A DNA stretch of 64,000 bases from Zobellella iuensis (GCF_016746085.1 NZ_JAERTZ010000026.1:186001-250000); one strand, 5' to 3'. Numbered from the stretch's first letter, positions 1 to 11,725 are shown. The notes: generated by a model not told the origin, from the sequence alone. A program made the numbers and translations.

Positions 1-997
1 GGTTGATCACTTCCAGCTCTATCCTGAGCCGATCATCGTATTCGCCGCGCTTCTCGGCGCGCACGGCCGGCTCCGGGAACAGGAAGGCGAGCCGCTCTTC
101 CAGCCCCTCTTGCGAGCACTTGACCAGAAAGTCTTCGATGCTCATGTCGCCGGTGGGAAAGTCCGGCAGGAAATACTCGCCCAGGCGCACCGTCACGTTG
201 CAGCGCTTGGCGATTTCCACGCTGTTTTCCAGCGCCTCGGGGATGTCGGCGAACAACTCGGCCATCTCGGCCGGGCTTTTCAGGTACTGCTCGGCGCTGT
301 AGCGGCGCGGCCGGCGTTTGTCGTCCAGGGTGTAGCCGTCGTGGATGGCCACCCGGATCTCGTGGGCCTCGAAGTCGCTCTTGTCGAGGAACACCACCTC
401 GTTGGTGGCCACCACCGGCAACCCTTCCCGCTCTGCCAGCGCCACCGCCATGTGCAGGTAGCTTTCTTCGTCCGGCCGCTCGGTACGCAGCAGCTCCAGG
501 TAATAACGGTCGGCAAAGTGCTGCCGGTAAAAGGCGAGGCACTGCTCCACCAGGGCGTCATTGCCTTTCAGCAGGCCCATACCCACATCCCCTTCCCGCG
601 CACCGGAGAGGAGGAGGATCCCCTGGCTGTGCTCGGCCAGCCAGGCCTTGTCGACCAAGGGCCGATGCTGGACATGGCCGCGCTCGTAAGCCTTTGATAT
701 CAGCAGGGTGATATTCTGGTAGCCGGTGTTGTCCATGGCCAGCAACGTCAGGCGGAACACTTGCTCACCGAGCTCTTCGCTCTGCACCCAGATGTCGGTA
801 CCGACTAGGGGTTTGAGTCCCTTGCCGTGGGCGTCGCCGTAGAAGCGCACCAGGCCACACAGGTTCATCTGGTCGGTCAGCGCCAGGGCCGGATAACCCA
901 GCTCCCGCACCCGCTTGTTGATGGGGCTTATCTTGGCCAGGCCGTCCACCATGGAAAAATCCGAATGGACGCGCAGATGAATAAAAGGAGTCGTCAT
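1..997 (-). CDS. dnaE: DNA polymerase III subunit alpha, N-terminal part (3' end cut by window)
   Basis: Catalytic subunit of the replicative polymerase. Reading the minus strand from the ATG at 997 gives about 332 residues of a protein that is normally about 1160 long; the rest lies beyond the window start. The N-terminus shows the PHP-domain opening typical of DnaE ([12 protein letters not shown], then [15 protein letters not shown]). The ATG overlaps the TGA of rnhB (ATGA), so the two are translationally coupled, as in the lpxB-rnhB-dnaE order of E. coli. No stop interrupts the visible frame. Confidence 0.95.
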   Translation of the reverse strand, partial: MTTPFIHLRVHSDFSMVDGLAKISPINKRVRELGYPALALTDQMNLCGLVRFYGDAHGKGLKPLVGTDIWVQSEELGEQVFRLTLLAMDNTGYQNITLLISKAYERGHVQHRPLVDKAWLAEHSQGILLLSGAREGDVGMGLLKGNDALVEQCLAFYRQHFADRYYLELLRTERPDEESYLHMAVALAEREGLPVVATNEVVFLDKSDFEAHEIRVAIHDGYTLDDKRRPRRYSAEQYLKSPAEMAELFADIPEALENSVEIAKRCNVTVRLGEYFLPDFPTGDMSIEDFLVKCSQEGLEERLAFLFPEPAVRAEKRGEYDDRLRIELEVIN

Positions 998-1590
998 CGC
1001 TCCTCCGCCAGGGCCAGGGCCACCGGCCTGAAACTGCGCCTGTGTTCGGGCAGGGCACCGAAGCGGGCCAGGGCGGCCAGGTGTTCCTGGGTGGGGTAGC
1101 CCTTGTGGCGGGCAAAACCATATTGGGGATGGCGGGCGTCGAGCGCCACCATCTCCTGATCCCGGGCCACCTTGGCCAGGATGGAGGCGGCACTGATCTC
1201 GGCCACCCGGCTGTCGCCCTTCACCACGGCCTGGGCCGGCATCGGCAAGACCGGGCAGCGGTTGCCGTCGATAAACACAAAACCGGGTTGCACGCCCAGC
1301 GCCGCCACCGCCCGCTGCATGGCCAGCAGGGTGGCATGAAGAATGTTCAGTTCATCGATCTCGCCGGGCGAGCAACGGCCAATGGCCCAGGCCAGGGCCC
1401 GCTCACGGATAAGGGGGGCCAACTGCTCGCGTTTTTTCTCGCTGATTTTCTTGGAGTCGGCCAAGCCGGGAATGGGACGGCAAGGGTCGAGGATCACCGC
1501 GGCGGTGACCACGTCCCCCACCAGGGGGCCGCGCCCGACTTCGTCCACACCGGCGACCAGGACGTTTGCGGGGTAGATGATGTCGCTCAT
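994..1590 (-). CDS. rnhB: Ribonuclease HII
   Basis: Cuts the RNA strand of RNA-DNA hybrids, including single ribonucleotides left in DNA. The 198-residue product carries the family signature [14 protein letters not shown] near residues 14-27 (catalytic Asp-Glu pair) and the later [11 protein letters not shown] motif; length matches the E. coli enzyme (198). It overlaps lpxB by 4 bases upstream and dnaE by 4 bases downstream, so it sits in a tightly coupled operon. No oddity seen. Confidence 0.97.
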   Translation of the reverse strand: MSDIIYPANVLVAGVDEVGRGPLVGDVVTAAVILDPCRPIPGLADSKKISEKKREQLAPLIRERALAWAIGRCSPGEIDELNILHATLLAMQRAVAALGVQPGFVFIDGNRCPVLPMPAQAVVKGDSRVAEISAASILAKVARDQEMVALDARHPQYGFARHKGYPTQEHLAALARFGALPEHRRSFRPVALALAEER

Positions 1591-2738
1591 GGCTGCCGGG
1601 CCAGCTCCAGTACCGCCAGGGCAGCCTGTTCATCGGCGTTGCAGCGGATCTGTTTATGCAACCGGGTAAAGCGGGCAATCAGCTCGCTGTTGTCGTGTTC
1701 CAGCAGCTTGCCTACCTCGTCCACGATATGGCCCGGGGTGCATTCGTGCTGGATCAGCTCCGCCACCAGGGTCTGGTCGGCCAGCAAGTTGGGCAGGGAC
1801 ACATGCTCGGTCTTGACCAGGCGCTGGGCCAGCCAGTAGCTGAAGTCCTTGAGCTTGTAGCCCACCACCATGGGTTTCTTGGCCAGCATGGCCTCCAGAG
1901 TGGCGGTGCCCGACGCCAGCAGGACCACGTCGGCGGCGGTCATCACCTCCCGCCCCCGGCCTTCCACCAGGGTGATATCCAGGGTCGGTGCCACCTGCTG
2001 CTTGATGGCCAGGAATTCCTGCCGCCGCTTGGCGTTGACCAGGGGCACCACGAATTCCAGCTCCGGATGGCGAACCTTGAGCTGTTTGCAGGCTTCCAGG
2101 TACACCGGGCTCAGCAGGGTGACCTCCGCATGGCGGCTGCCGGGCAGCAGGGCGAGATAGGTGCCTTCCGGGTCCAGCCCCAATCGTTCCCGTGCCCCCC
2201 GGGTATCGGGAGTGAGCGGCATCTGATCCGCCAGGGTATGGCCGATAAAACGGCAGGGGGCGTCGAACCTGTCATAGAAGGCTTTTTCGAACGGCAGGAA
2301 GGCCAGCACCTGGTCGGTGGCCGCCTTGATCTTGTGGATCCGATTCTGCCGCCAGGCCCAGACCGAAGGGCTGACGTAATGCAATGTCGGGATACCGGCT
2401 TTTTTCAGCTTGAGTTCAACCCCGATGTTGAAATCCGGGGCATCGATACCCACGAACACATCCGGCGGATTGTCGATAAAGTGGCGCACTATCTGGCGGC
2501 GGAGATGCAGGATACGTGGCAACCGCCCCAGCACTTCCACCACGCCCATCACCGCCAGTTCATCCATATCGAACAGCGCACGACAGCCGGCGGCCACCAT
2601 CTGCGGGCCGGCGATACCTTCGAACAGGGCGTCGGGATGGCGGGCACGGAGCTCACGGATAAGACCCGCACCTAAAGTATCGCCGGAGACTTCCCCGGCG
2701 ACGATTCCGATGCGCAGCGGGCGTTGCGACTCAGGCAC
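1587..2738 (-). CDS. lpxB: Lipid-A-disaccharide synthase
   Basis: Joins UDP-2,3-diacylglucosamine and lipid X into the tetraacyl disaccharide of lipid A at the inner membrane. The protein begins with the typical [19 protein letters not shown] motif and contains [13 protein letters not shown] and [11 protein letters not shown] place the start at the GTG at 2738 (383 residues; E. coli LpxB has 382): it has a GGGA ribosome binding site 8 bases upstream and gives an N-terminus aligned with E. coli. An ATG at 2756 and a TTG at 2774 are in frame but extend further into lpxA. Either way the gene overlaps the lpxA end and is coupled to it. Confidence 0.95.
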   Translation of the reverse strand: MPESQRPLRIGIVAGEVSGDTLGAGLIRELRARHPDALFEGIAGPQMVAAGCRALFDMDELAVMGVVEVLGRLPRILHLRRQIVRHFIDNPPDVFVGIDAPDFNIGVELKLKKAGIPTLHYVSPSVWAWRQNRIHKIKAATDQVLAFLPFEKAFYDRFDAPCRFIGHTLADQMPLTPDTRGARERLGLDPEGTYLALLPGSRHAEVTLLSPVYLEACKQLKVRHPELEFVVPLVNAKRRQEFLAIKQQVAPTLDITLVEGRGREVMTAADVVLLASGTATLEAMLAKKPMVVGYKLKDFSYWLAQRLVKTEHVSLPNLLADQTLVAELIQHECTPGHIVDEVGKLLEHDNSELIARFTRLHKQIRCNADEQAALAVLELARQP

Positions 2739-3522
2739 GAATGATCCCACGTTCATTTTGCTTGAGAAACTCAATCATGATACCCACTTCCGGTTGCTTT
2801 TCATTCAGCGCCTCGAGCACCGGGAGCACTTCCGCCACCGTCTTGCCGCTGCGGAAAATTTCCCTGTAGGCCAGCTTGATGGCGGAGATGGCTTCGGCGG
2901 AAAAACCGCGGCGGCGCAACCCTTCGGAGTTGATGCCGAACGGCTTGGCATAGAGGCCGGCGGCCATCACGTAGGGCGGCACGTCCTTGTTCAGGGCGGC
3001 ACAACCGGCGATAAAGGCGTGGCTGCCGACCCGGCCGAACTGGTGAATGGCGGCATGGCCACCGAAGATAACGTGATCCCCGATATGCACGTGCCCGGCC
3101 AGGGTGGCGTTATTGGCGAAAATGCAGTCGTCACCGATACGGCAGTCGTGGGCCACGTGCACGTTCACCATGAAGAGGTTGCGGCTGCCCACCCGGGTCA
3201 GGCCCTCATCCTGGGCGGTGCCCCGGTGGAAAGTGCAGGATTCGCGGATCACGTTGTCATCGCCGATGTCCAGGAAGGTCCGCTCGCCGGCGTACTTCTT
3301 GTCCTGGCAGTCTTCGCCGATGGACGCAAACTGGAAGATGCGGTTACGCTTGCCTATCCGGGTCGGTCCCTTGATCACCACATGGGGACCAATCCAGCAA
3401 CCGTCGCCGATCTCCACTTCCGGGCCGATCAGGGTCCAGGGGCCGATTTCTACCCCCTTGCCCAGTTTGGCATCCGGATGGACGATGGCGGTTTCATGGA
3501 TCACTGCACTTTGTTCAGTCAC
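2731..3522 (-). CDS. lpxA: Acyl-ACP--UDP-N-acetylglucosamine O-acyltransferase
   Basis: First step of lipid A synthesis: moves a 3-hydroxyacyl chain from ACP to UDP-GlcNAc. The sequence is a left-handed beta-helix of hexapeptide repeats, with the catalytic-His motif [20 protein letters not shown] and [13 protein letters not shown]. The GTG at 3522 is chosen as start: AGGG lies just upstream, the fabZ stop ends 2 bases before it, and the resulting 263 residues match E. coli LpxA (262). An upstream in-frame start would run into fabZ. Operon fabZ-lpxA-lpxB. Confidence 0.96.
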   Translation of the reverse strand: MTEQSAVIHETAIVHPDAKLGKGVEIGPWTLIGPEVEIGDGCWIGPHVVIKGPTRIGKRNRIFQFASIGEDCQDKKYAGERTFLDIGDDNVIRESCTFHRGTAQDEGLTRVGSRNLFMVNVHVAHDCRIGDDCIFANNATLAGHVHIGDHVIFGGHAAIHQFGRVGSHAFIAGCAALNKDVPPYVMAAGLYAKPFGINSEGLRRRGFSAEAISAIKLAYREIFRSGKTVAEVLPVLEALNEKQPEVGIMIEFLKQNERGIIRA

Positions 3523-3524
3523 AC

Positions 3525-3986
3525 TCAACCCTCGCGTTTGGCACACATCAGTTCGGCGGTACAGACCACTTCACCGTCAACGGTGGCAACTCCGGTAAAT
3601 TTAGCGATACCGCGGCGCTCCTTCAAATACACCACATCCAGCACCAACTGGTCGCCCGGCACCACGGGACGCTTGAAACGGGCGTTATCGATGGAGGCAA
3701 AGTAATACAGCTCGTTCGGCTTGGGCTTGCCCACCATCTTGAACGCCAGAATGCCGGTGGCCTGGGCCATGGCTTCCAGGATCAAGACTCCCGGGAACAC
3801 CGGTTTCTGGGGGAAGTGGCCGGTAAACATCGGCTCGTTGAAAGACACGTTCTTGATGCCTCTCAGGGTCTTGCGCTCGGGGCTAATTTCATAATGCGCC
3901 ACCCGGTCGACCATCAGAAAAGGGTAACGGTGCGGCAACAGTTCCAGGATCTCCTGGATGTCCAACTGATTCAGTTCGTTATTCAA
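3525..3986 (-). CDS. fabZ: 3-hydroxyacyl-ACP dehydratase FabZ
   Basis: Removes water from 3-hydroxyacyl-ACP in fatty acid elongation and competes with LpxA and LpxD for the same substrate, which fits its place between them. The 153-residue hotdog-fold protein has [17 protein letters not shown] and the active-site segment [20 protein letters not shown] (His and Glu). The start appears to be a TTG at 3986: AGGG sits 7 bases upstream, no ATG or GTG lies nearby, and the length matches E. coli (151). The weak start codon may keep expression low. Confidence 0.96.
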   Translation of the reverse strand: MNNELNQLDIQEILELLPHRYPFLMVDRVAHYEISPERKTLRGIKNVSFNEPMFTGHFPQKPVFPGVLILEAMAQATGILAFKMVGKPKPNELYYFASIDNARFKRPVVPGDQLVLDVVYLKERRGIAKFTGVATVDGEVVCTAELMCAKREG

Positions 3987-4049
3987 AATGTAACCCTACC
4001 AATCGCTTAGTTTTTTGTCCAAACAGCCGATCCTGGTGCAGCCAGCGAC

Positions 4050-5078
4050 CTACTCTTCGGAACTGTTATTTAGTTGTTTTTCAAGCCGGCTGAGCCGCTT
4101 GTGCATGTCGTCGATGCGCATCACCCGCGCCGCCGTTTTGCGCCACTCTTTGTTGGTCTGCAACGGTATGCCGGAGGAATAGACGCCGGGCTCGGTAATG
4201 GGCCGCATCACCATGGCCATGCCGGTGATGGTGACCCCGTCGCAAATCTCCATATGGCCGTTGAAGACCGAAGCACCGCCAATGATACAATATTTCCCGA
4301 CTTTCAGACTACCGGCCATGATGGTACCACCGGCCATGGCGGTACCATAGCCGATCTCCACGTTGTGGGCTATCTGGCACTGGTTATCGATGATCACGTT
4401 ATCGGCGATAAGGGTGTCGCCCAGGGCACCGCGGTCTATGGTGGTGCAGGCACCGATTTCCACCCGGTTGCCAATCACCACACCGCCGAGCTGGGGGATC
4501 TTGACCCATTCGCCCTTGTTGTTGGCATAACCGAAACCGTCGGCGCCGATCACCGTCCCCGACTGCACCAAGCAGTCGCTGCCCAGCACCACATTGTGGT
4601 AGAGGGTGACATTGGCCCACAGCCGGGTGCGGGCCCCCAACTTGCTGTTTTTACCGATAAAGCATCCCGGGCCGACGACGGCGCCCGCTTCCAGCACCAC
4701 GCCCGATTCGATCACCGCATTGGCGCCGATGGCCACGCCCGCCCCCAGGGTGGCATCTTGCGCGACCACGGCACTGGGATGGATATCCACCGCCGGCTGC
4801 GGGGTGGTGTCCAGTCGTTGGGCGGCCAGGGCGAAGCCGAGGTAAGGGTCGGCCATCACCAGGCTGGCCACCGGGCAGGCGACGCTGTCTTCGGCTTTCA
4901 GGATCACGGCGGCCGCCTTGGTCTCGGCCAGCAGATGGCGATACTTGCTGTCCGACAAAAAGGCCACCTCGCCCGGGCCGGCCTTGTCCAGGGTGTTGAC
5001 CCGGGTGATCTCCATCCCCGGATCGCCCTTCAGCTCGGCGCCCAGATGGCCGGCCAGCTCTTGCAGCGTTACTTTCAT
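4050..5078 (-). CDS. lpxD: UDP-3-O-acylglucosamine N-acyltransferase
   Basis: Third lipid A enzyme; adds the N-linked 3-hydroxyacyl chain. The 342-residue protein (E. coli 341) has the N-terminal uridine-binding part ([13 protein letters not shown]), a long hexapeptide beta-helix, the [14 protein letters not shown] segment and the catalytic-His motif [18 protein letters not shown], then a C-terminal helical tail ([12 protein letters not shown]). ATG start 11 bases after the skp stop, same strand; the skp-lpxD-fabZ-lpxA-lpxB order is the classic one. Confidence 0.97.
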   Translation of the reverse strand: MKVTLQELAGHLGAELKGDPGMEITRVNTLDKAGPGEVAFLSDSKYRHLLAETKAAAVILKAEDSVACPVASLVMADPYLGFALAAQRLDTTPQPAVDIHPSAVVAQDATLGAGVAIGANAVIESGVVLEAGAVVGPGCFIGKNSKLGARTRLWANVTLYHNVVLGSDCLVQSGTVIGADGFGYANNKGEWVKIPQLGGVVIGNRVEIGACTTIDRGALGDTLIADNVIIDNQCQIAHNVEIGYGTAMAGGTIMAGSLKVGKYCIIGGASVFNGHMEICDGVTITGMAMVMRPITEPGVYSSGIPLQTNKEWRKTAARVMRIDDMHKRLSRLEKQLNNSSEE

Positions 5079-5089
5079 TGACTGCTCTC

Positions 5090-5593
5090 TTACTTGCTGA
5101 CCCGACTGATCACCTGCTCGGTGATATCGAGGGAAGGCGAAACATAAATGGCGGCGGCGCGCTCAATCACCAGCTCCAGCCCTTGGGCCCGGGTAATTTC
5201 ATCGATGGCGGTCTTGATGCGCGACAACATTTTCTGACGCTCTTCATGCTCGCGGCGGGCCTGATCTTCTTCCAGAGAACGGCGCTTCTGCACATAGGTG
5301 CCCTGCATCTCGTTCAGCTTCTTCTGGGCCTCGGCCTTCTGCTGATCGTTCATGAAAGCCATGTCTTTCTGCTGCTTTTCCACAAAACTGCGGCCATCGG
5401 CCTCCAGTTTCTGGACCTCCTTGACCCGGTTTTCAAACTCTTTCTGCAACTGGTTGGCCACCACCTGCCGCTGGGGCATTTTCTGGAACACTTCGGCGGT
5501 ATCCACCACCGCAATCTTGCCACTCTGGGCCTGGGCCACACCGGCGCTCAATACCAACGCCATCACACCCAACATCTTCATCATTTGTTTCAA
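5090..5593 (-). CDS. skp: Periplasmic chaperone Skp (OmpH)
   Basis: Holds unfolded outer-membrane proteins in the periplasm on their way to BamA. After a signal peptide ([16 protein letters not shown], cut before QSGKIAVVD) comes a Lys/Glu-rich coiled-coil body. The TTG at 5593 is my start choice because AGGAG sits 7 bases ahead; it gives 167 residues (E. coli Skp 161). An ATG at 5584 and a GTG at 5626 are alternatives; the GTG abuts a repeat element. Two repeat units separate it from bamA upstream, where the operon is normally tight. Confidence 0.93.
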   Translation of the reverse strand: MKQMMKMLGVMALVLSAGVAQAQSGKIAVVDTAEVFQKMPQRQVVANQLQKEFENRVKEVQKLEADGRSFVEKQQKDMAFMNDQQKAEAQKKLNEMQGTYVQKRRSLEEDQARREHEERQKMLSRIKTAIDEITRAQGLELVIERAAAIYVSPSLDITEQVISRVSK

Positions 5594-5626
5594 GGTAACA
5601 CTCCTGCTTGTAAGCCATGTTTTCAC

Positions 5627-5695
5627 GTAGGATCGATGTCAATCGACCGTCCCAACGCCGGCGCCTCGCCCGGTCGAATAAATTCGACCCTACCG
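5627..5695. repeat. REP/BIME-like paired palindrome, family A copy 1
   Basis: Starts with GTAG, then the palindrome GATCGATGTCAATCGACC, a short GC-rich spacer ending CGCCC, then the palindrome GGTCGAATAAATTCGACC followed by CTAC. The outer ends are inverted repeats, so two REP-like units face each other. It lies directly upstream of skp. Confidence 0.85.
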
Positions 5696-5720
5696 TCGCC
5701 GAAGACCGATGCCTGGCCCT

Positions 5721-5789
5721 GTAGGGTCGATTTCAATCGACCACTCCAACCACCACGCCGCGCCCGGTCGAATAAATTCGACCCCACAG
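5721..5789. repeat. REP/BIME-like paired palindrome, family A copy 2
   Basis: Same design as copy 1: GTAG head, palindrome GGTCGATTTCAATCGACC, spacer, palindrome GGTCGAATAAATTCGACC, then CCAC instead of CTAC. The two copies stand 25 bases apart in the same direction and fill the bamA-skp gap. Confidence 0.85.
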
Positions 5790-5797
5790 TCGCCGAA

Positions 5798-8212
5798 TTA
5801 GAAGGTCCGGCCGATATTGAAGTTGAACACTTCGGTCCTGTCACCCTCGACATCCTTGATGGGGGTGGCCAGGGAGAACACCAGGGGCCCCAGCGGCGAC
5901 AGCCACTGCATGCTGACCCCGGCAGACGCCCGGAAGTTTGACGGGGAACCGAAGTCGTAGATCAGCTCGCAGCCGCTGACACAGTCCAGGTCGTAGGCCG
6001 AGTATTCGGTATCCCAGACGGTGCCCACGTCCACGAACAGGCTGGTCCGCAGGGAACGCTGGGCATCCTCACCGGCGAAGGGCGTGGGCACGATCAGCTC
6101 CGCCGAGGCCGCCAGCAGGGCGTTGCCGCCGATGGAGCTGTCAGAGCCGCGCAACCCCGTGCCTTCCGGATAAATCGCCCGCGGGCCCACCGAGTTGCTC
6201 TTGAAACCACGCAGGGTAGTGAAACCGCCGCCGTAGTAGTTCTCGAAGAACGGCAGCCGCTGGCTACCATCGCTGGCATCGCCATAACCGTTGCCGTAAG
6301 CGGCGCGGAACTTGCCGTGCATTACCCAGTTATGGGCCCGGTCCAGCGGGAAATAGTGGGCGTTATCGAAGCTCAGCTTGTAGTACTGCAGATCCGATCC
6401 CGGCACCGTCACCTTGGCGTTCAGGCTCTGGCGGTTGCCGGCGGTGGGGAAGAAGCCCCGGTTCAGGGTATTACGGGTCCAGCCGGCGCTGACGTCGAAG
6501 GTGTTGAAGCTGATCTCGTTGTTGCTGTCGACGTTTTCACCGTGCAGGGTCCAGAAATCGTCCAGCTGCAGATAGCTGTCCTGGGGTTTGCCCAGGGTGT
6601 TGTGCTCGAAGCCGGTGCTGAAATTCAGGCTGTTGGTTTCGTTGATCGGGAAGCCGCTGAGGATACGGGCACCGTAAGTGGTGCTGTCGTAGTCCGCCAG
6701 GTTGGCGTTGCGGGCCTCGAACTCACGGTAATACAGGCGGCCGCCCAAGCTGACCCCGTCCACGGTGAAGTAGGGATCCGTGTAGTCCAGGGACACGTCC
6801 TTGGAATAGTCGTTCATCTGGGAATTGATGCCCACCCGGTTGCCGGTACCGAGGAAGTTGTCCTGTTGCAGGCCGGCCTGGATGCTGAAACCCGAGTCGG
6901 TGCCGTAGCCGATACCAAAATTGATGGAGCCGGCGGGCTGCTCCTTGACATTCACATCCAGGTCGACCAAGTCATCCTCTCCCGGCACCCGGCGGGTCTC
7001 CACCTGCACATCGGAGAAATAGCCCAGCCGGTTCAGGCGGGTACGGGACTGTTCGACGTTTTCGCTCGACAGCCAGGTGCCTTCCATCTGGCGCATTTCC
7101 CGGCGCAGCACCTCATCCTTGGTGATGATGTTGCCGCTGAAGTTGATGCGGCGAACATAGACCCTGTTACCCGGCTCGATGTTGACGATCAGCTCCACCT
7201 GCTTGGTCGCCTCGTCGATCTGCGGGAAGGTATTGATGCGCGGGTAGGCGTAGCCGAAGCGGCCCAGGAACTTGGACAATACCTCTTCCAGGTGCGCCAC
7301 GTCGGCGGCGGAATAGAGATCCCCCGCCCGCATCGGCACCATGGCCTCCAGCTCGCGCCGGCGGTCGATCAAATCCCCCCGCAGGCTCACGCTTGACACC
7401 CGGTACTGTTCACCTTCCTCCACGTTCAGGGTGATATAGACCCCTTCCCGATCCGGCGACATGGACACCTGGGTGGAGGTCACCTCCGCCTTGAGATAGC
7501 CCCGATCCCGGTAGTAGGAGCGCAGGGTCTCGATATCGCCGGCCAGCTTCTGCCTCTGGTAGCGCTGGTCGGCCATAAAGTTCCACCAGGGCACGCTGTC
7601 GGACAGCTGCAGCTGGGCCAGCAGTTGTGCCTCGCTGAAGGCGCGGTTGCCGACGATATTGATCTGCTTGATTTCCGCCGCCGGGCCTTCCACGAATTCA
7701 AACTTCAGATCCACCCGGTTACGGGGCAGCGGCGTCAGCACCGCCTTGACCTGGGCCGAGTACTTGCCCACGCCGTAGTAAAAATCTTCCAGTCCCTTTT
7801 CGAGCGAACTCAGGGTAGTGCGATCCAGCGGCTCGCCGACCCGCACGCCCGCGCCCTCCAGGCTCTCCCTGAGTTGCTCTTCCTTGATTTCCTTGTTGCC
7901 GCTGAAACTGATACCGGCAATGGTGGGCCGTTCGGTCACCTGGACCACCAGCACGTTGCCATCGCGCAGCAGCTGCACATCTTCGAAGTTGCCGGAGGCA
8001 TAGAGGCTCTTGATCGCCTCGGCCAGACGAGAGTCGTCAATCTCTTCCCCCACCCGCACCGGCAGGCTGAGCAGGGCCGCCCCCAGGGTGACCCGCTGCA
8101 GGCCGTTAACCTGAATATCCTGAACCACAAAAGGGGTCATGCTGCTCTGCGCCTGGGCCAGCAGGCTGGCACCCAACAGGCAGGAAGCGGCAAGTGTTTT
8201 TTTAACTGCCAT
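5798..8212 (-). CDS. bamA: Outer membrane protein assembly factor BamA
   Basis: Central pore of the BAM complex that inserts beta-barrel proteins into the outer membrane. The 804 residues hold a signal peptide (ending LLAQAQS), five POTRA domains (about residues 27-425) and a 16-strand barrel with the GFGYGTDSG-like loop region and a C-terminal aromatic Phe (NIGRTF), the usual BAM recognition end. ATG at 8212. It follows rseP by 29 bases. E. coli BamA has 810 residues. Confidence 0.98.
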   Translation of the reverse strand: MAVKKTLAASCLLGASLLAQAQSSMTPFVVQDIQVNGLQRVTLGAALLSLPVRVGEEIDDSRLAEAIKSLYASGNFEDVQLLRDGNVLVVQVTERPTIAGISFSGNKEIKEEQLRESLEGAGVRVGEPLDRTTLSSLEKGLEDFYYGVGKYSAQVKAVLTPLPRNRVDLKFEFVEGPAAEIKQINIVGNRAFSEAQLLAQLQLSDSVPWWNFMADQRYQRQKLAGDIETLRSYYRDRGYLKAEVTSTQVSMSPDREGVYITLNVEEGEQYRVSSVSLRGDLIDRRRELEAMVPMRAGDLYSAADVAHLEEVLSKFLGRFGYAYPRINTFPQIDEATKQVELIVNIEPGNRVYVRRINFSGNIITKDEVLRREMRQMEGTWLSSENVEQSRTRLNRLGYFSDVQVETRRVPGEDDLVDLDVNVKEQPAGSINFGIGYGTDSGFSIQAGLQQDNFLGTGNRVGINSQMNDYSKDVSLDYTDPYFTVDGVSLGGRLYYREFEARNANLADYDSTTYGARILSGFPINETNSLNFSTGFEHNTLGKPQDSYLQLDDFWTLHGENVDSNNEISFNTFDVSAGWTRNTLNRGFFPTAGNRQSLNAKVTVPGSDLQYYKLSFDNAHYFPLDRAHNWVMHGKFRAAYGNGYGDASDGSQRLPFFENYYGGGFTTLRGFKSNSVGPRAIYPEGTGLRGSDSSIGGNALLAASAELIVPTPFAGEDAQRSLRTSLFVDVGTVWDTEYSAYDLDCVSGCELIYDFGSPSNFRASAGVSMQWLSPLGPLVFSLATPIKDVEGDRTEVFNFNIGRTF

Positions 8213-8241
8213 TATTGGACATTATCCTTGTGTCGTTCGCC

Positions 8242-9594
8242 CTAGAGGCGAGCAAAATCATTAAACAGCGCCAGCCCCATCAACAACATCAGCAGGGCCG
8301 CCCCAATCTTGAAACCGATTTCCTGTATTTTTTCCGGCACCGGCCGCCCGGTAACCGCTTCCACCAGATAGAACAACAAGTGGCCGCCGTCGAGTACCGG
8401 CAAGGGCAACAGGTTGATAATGCCCAGATTCACACTGACCAACGCCAGAAAACCGAGAAAATACACCAGCCCGAACTCGGCACTGACCCCGGCCCCCTTG
8501 GCAATGGAGATGGGGCCGCTCAGGTTGTCGACCGATACAATACCGGTAAGCAGCTTGCCGATCATCTGAAAGGTCAGCACCGTCAGCTCCCAGGTCCGTT
8601 TGGTACCGGCCCAGATGGCCTCCAACGGGCCGTAGCGGAGATCGAAGCGATATTGCTCCGCCACCGGCAACACCTCCGGCGCCAGGCCGGCATAGCCGAT
8701 GACCCGCTCCCGGCTTTCGCGCCGTTCCGGCGTCAGGGTCAAACCTAAGCTCTGACCCGCGCGCGCAACCAGGAGTTCCATCGACACATCGGGGGACGAC
8801 TGGATCAGTTCAACCAATTGGCTCCAGTGCCCCAGGGGTTCACCGTTCACCGCCTGCAGGGTATCGCCGGGTTGCACCCCGGCGAGCGCCGCCGGCCCGC
8901 CCGTCACCACCTCGGCCACCGTCAGGGTCAGCCGCGGTCCTTCCGGCACCAGACCGAGGGCCGCGATGGGCGAGGTTTCATCCGGGTTGAAGCGCCACTG
9001 TTCGAGCGGGATCTGGTACTCCCGGCGCTGGCCGTAGCTGTCCTGCGCCTCGAAGCGGGTCTGGGCGTCGCCCAGGCGACCGATCAGGGCAAAATTCACG
9101 TCTTCCCAGGTACGCACATGACGCCCGTCGATGGCCACGATTTCCATTCCCGCCGTCAATCCGCCCTGGGCCGCCGGCGAACCGGGCGTCACCTCGTTCA
9201 GCACCGGCTTCACCGCCGGCACCCCAATCACGAACATCAGCCAGAACGCAAAAATGGCAAACAGAAAATTGGCCATGGGGCCGGCCACCACTATCGCCAT
9301 CCGCGCCCACACCGACTTGCTGTCGAAGGCCTGGTGGCGCTGTTCCGGAGGAATGTCGTCCACCCGGCCGTCCAGCATCTTCACGTAGCCGCCGAGGGGG
9401 ATCATGGCCACCACGTACTCGGTGCCGTCTTTCCCCATCCGCCGCCAAATCGCCTTGCCGAAGCCGATGGAAAACCGCTCTACCCTGACCCCGTTGCGGC
9501 GGGCCACCCAGAAGTGGCCGAATTCATGCACCGCCACCAGAATGCCGAGGGCGACGATAAAGGCGCCCAGGTTCCACAATACGCCGGTCATCAT
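8242..9594 (-). CDS. rseP: Site-2 protease RseP
   Basis: Inner-membrane zinc metalloprotease that cuts anti-sigma factor RseA within the membrane after DegS, releasing sigma E. The 450-residue protein shows HEFGH (HExxH zinc site, residues 23-27) in the first membrane helix, two PDZ domains in the periplasmic middle (around 110-290) and the [14 protein letters not shown] motif in the third helix with the metal-binding Asp. Its ATG overlaps the dxr TGA (ATGA). Being next to bamA links the envelope-stress sensor with outer-membrane assembly. Confidence 0.97.
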   Translation of the reverse strand: MMTGVLWNLGAFIVALGILVAVHEFGHFWVARRNGVRVERFSIGFGKAIWRRMGKDGTEYVVAMIPLGGYVKMLDGRVDDIPPEQRHQAFDSKSVWARMAIVVAGPMANFLFAIFAFWLMFVIGVPAVKPVLNEVTPGSPAAQGGLTAGMEIVAIDGRHVRTWEDVNFALIGRLGDAQTRFEAQDSYGQRREYQIPLEQWRFNPDETSPIAALGLVPEGPRLTLTVAEVVTGGPAALAGVQPGDTLQAVNGEPLGHWSQLVELIQSSPDVSMELLVARAGQSLGLTLTPERRESRERVIGYAGLAPEVLPVAEQYRFDLRYGPLEAIWAGTKRTWELTVLTFQMIGKLLTGIVSVDNLSGPISIAKGAGVSAEFGLVYFLGFLALVSVNLGIINLLPLPVLDGGHLLFYLVEAVTGRPVPEKIQEIGFKIGAALLMLLMGLALFNDFARL

Positions 9595-10781
9595 CGTCTC
9601 CTGATAATCGCTGTTGCACTACGACGGGCCTGGTCATCCAGCGCGAGGATATCGTCCAGGCCGCTTACCTTGGTTAGACCCAGCTTTTGCACCACCGTCT
9701 CATTCACCGCCGCAATCCCCATGTAATCCAGCCCGCCGGCCAGAAAGGCCGCCACCGCCACTTCGTTGGCGGCATTGAGTGCGGTGGTGGCGCCCTGCCC
9801 CGCCGTGCAGGCGTCGATGGCGAGCTGCAGGCAGGGGTAACGCGCCATGTCCGGCGCCATAAAGGTCAACTCCCCCAGCCGGCAGAAGTCCAGCGGCGCC
9901 ACCCCCGAGCCGATGCGCTCCGGGTACGCCAGCGCATGGGCGATGGGGGTCATCATATCCGGCTGGCCGAGCTGGGCCAAGACCGAGCCATCCGAGTACT
10001 GCACCATGGAATGGATCACCGACTGGGGATGCACCAGCACCTCCAGTTGCTCGGGCGGCGCATTGAACAGCCAGCGCGCCTCTATGTATTCCAGGCCCTT
10101 GTTCATCATGGTGGCCGAGTCCACCGAAATCTTGGGGCCCATGGACCAGTTGGGATGGGCCACCGCCTGGGCCGGCGTCACCGCCGCCAATTCCTCCGGC
10201 GGAGTGTAACGGAAAGGGCCACCGGAGCCGGTCAGCAGTATCTTGCCGATGCCGGCCGCCACCAGGCTGCCGCGCCCCGGGTTTTGCTGCAACTCGGGCG
10301 GCAGGCACTGAAAAATGGCATTGTGCTCGCTGTCCACCGGCAACAACCGGGCGCCATGCCGGTGCACCGCCTCGATAAACAGCTCGCCGCTCATCACCAG
10401 GGCCTCCTTGTTGGCCAGCAGCACCCGCTTGCCCGCCCGCACCGCCGCCAGCGTCGGCAACAAACCGGCGGCGCCGACAATGGCGGCCATCACGGTCGTC
10501 GCCTCGGGATCGGCCGCCACCTCGCACAGGGCATTCACCCCGCTCAGCACCTGGGTGGCACAGCCGCGCTCCGTCAGCAATAGGCGCAGCTCGCGGGCGG
10601 CTCCGTCATCGGCCATCACCGCATAACGGGGGGTGAATTCCAGGCAGTCGGCCAGCATCCTCTCCACCTGGCGGCTGGCGGTCAGGGCGAACAGGCCGAA
10701 CCGCTCCGGATGGCGGCGCACTACGCCCAGGGTACTCTGGCCGATGGAGCCGGTGGCGCCGAGCAGGGTCAGCATTTCCAT
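9591..10781 (-). CDS. dxr: 1-deoxy-D-xylulose 5-phosphate reductoisomerase
   Basis: Commits DXP to the MEP isoprenoid pathway by making 2-C-methyl-D-erythritol 4-phosphate with NADPH. The 396 residues start with the nucleotide-binding [11 protein letters not shown], and have [31 protein letters not shown] and LTGSGGPFR, plus [20 protein letters not shown], all family hallmarks. It lies 2 bases after cdsA and overlaps rseP. It supplies precursors for UppS upstream in the same cluster. Confidence 0.98.
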   Translation of the reverse strand: MEMLTLLGATGSIGQSTLGVVRRHPERFGLFALTASRQVERMLADCLEFTPRYAVMADDGAARELRLLLTERGCATQVLSGVNALCEVAADPEATTVMAAIVGAAGLLPTLAAVRAGKRVLLANKEALVMSGELFIEAVHRHGARLLPVDSEHNAIFQCLPPELQQNPGRGSLVAAGIGKILLTGSGGPFRYTPPEELAAVTPAQAVAHPNWSMGPKISVDSATMMNKGLEYIEARWLFNAPPEQLEVLVHPQSVIHSMVQYSDGSVLAQLGQPDMMTPIAHALAYPERIGSGVAPLDFCRLGELTFMAPDMARYPCLQLAIDACTAGQGATTALNAANEVAVAAFLAGGLDYMGIAAVNETVVQKLGLTKVSGLDDILALDDQARRSATAIIRRR

Positions 10782-10783
10782 GG

Positions 10784-11638
10784 TCAGCCCCGCCCCAGCA
10801 AGTGCACGATAACGATAAAGACCGGCAAGGCGGCGGTCAGGCTGTCAATCCGGTCCATGATACCGCCATGACCGGGCAGGATCTGGCCGGAATCCTTGAT
10901 GCCCGCCTCCCGCTTGAACATGCTCTCCACCAGGTCGCCCAGTACAGAGGCAAATACCGCCACCACCGAGGCCAGCAGCAGCACCAGGCTCTCCGCCAGC
11001 GGCAATGCCATGGCCTGGGTCACCACCAGCGCCAGCACACTGGCCGCCGCAACCCCGCCCAGCATGCCCTCTATGGTCTTGCCCGGACTGACCCTGGGGC
11101 AGAGTTTGTGCTTGCCGAAGGCCTTGCCCACGAAATAAGCGCCGGTATCGGCCGCCCATACCAATGACATCACAAACAGCAGCAACCAGGCGCCGAAATA
11201 GGGGTTCTGTTCGTACTGGTAGCTGCGCAACACCAGCAACGCCCAGAAGAAAGGGATCAGGCTGAACAGGGCAAACAACGCCTTCAACCACAGATGGTCA
11301 CGCCAGAACGCGGCGCTGCGCGGATAAGCCAGTACCAACGCCAGTGACACCAGCCACCAGCCGGCCCCAGCGTAGAGAACCAGGGCAATGCCACCATGCA
11401 GCCCGGCCGCCCAGATCTGTCCGATGGGCACCATGGCCATCAGGCCAATCAGTACCAGGGCCAGGGACACCATCACCACATTGGCTTTTTGGATATCGAT
11501 AAAACGCCCCCACTCCCGGCCGGCCAGCAGGAAGACGCCGGTGGCGAACAAGGCGAAGAAGGGCAACGGCAGCAGAAAAATGGCCGCCAGCACCAGGGGT
11601 ACAAGGCACAGGGCCGTGATGATTCTAAGCTTCAGCAA
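10784..11638 (-). CDS. cdsA: Phosphatidate cytidylyltransferase
   Basis: Makes CDP-diacylglycerol, the branch-point of phospholipid synthesis, in the inner membrane. The 284-residue protein is mostly membrane helices (about eight) and ends with the family signature around [20 protein letters not shown] and [12 protein letters not shown]. The start is a TTG at 11638 with AGAGG upstream at proper spacing; no better start is visible. A gap of about 225 bases with repeats separates it from uppS, so it may need its own promoter or read-through. Confidence 0.96.
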   Translation of the reverse strand: MLKLRIITALCLVPLVLAAIFLLPLPFFALFATGVFLLAGREWGRFIDIQKANVVMVSLALVLIGLMAMVPIGQIWAAGLHGGIALVLYAGAGWWLVSLALVLAYPRSAAFWRDHLWLKALFALFSLIPFFWALLVLRSYQYEQNPYFGAWLLLFVMSLVWAADTGAYFVGKAFGKHKLCPRVSPGKTIEGMLGGVAAASVLALVVTQAMALPLAESLVLLLASVVAVFASVLGDLVESMFKREAGIKDSGQILPGHGGIMDRIDSLTAALPVFIVIVHLLGRG

Positions 11639-11654
11639 GAAATATCCTCTCTTA

Positions 11655-11725
11655 TTGAAGTGAGGGGGTGAAGTGTGAGGAGTGAGGGGAATTCCCCCTG
11701 AACACCTGCTTCACACCCCGCCCCT
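11655..11725. repeat. Degenerate GTGAGGN repeats within a long inverted repeat
   Basis: GTGA words start at 11660, 11668, 11675 and 11682 (7-8 base period). This tract is the left arm of an inverted repeat: GGGGTGAAG pairs with CTTCACACCCC, and an inner GAGGGGAATTCCCC pairs on itself. It sits upstream of cdsA. Confidence 0.65.

Noticed and set aside
8213-8235. Tiny overlapping ORF (ATG TCC AAT AAT GGC AGT TAA) across the bamA start
   Set aside because: Its AAGGA is only about two bases from the ATG, too close to serve as ribosome binding site for it; it is more likely chance overlap.
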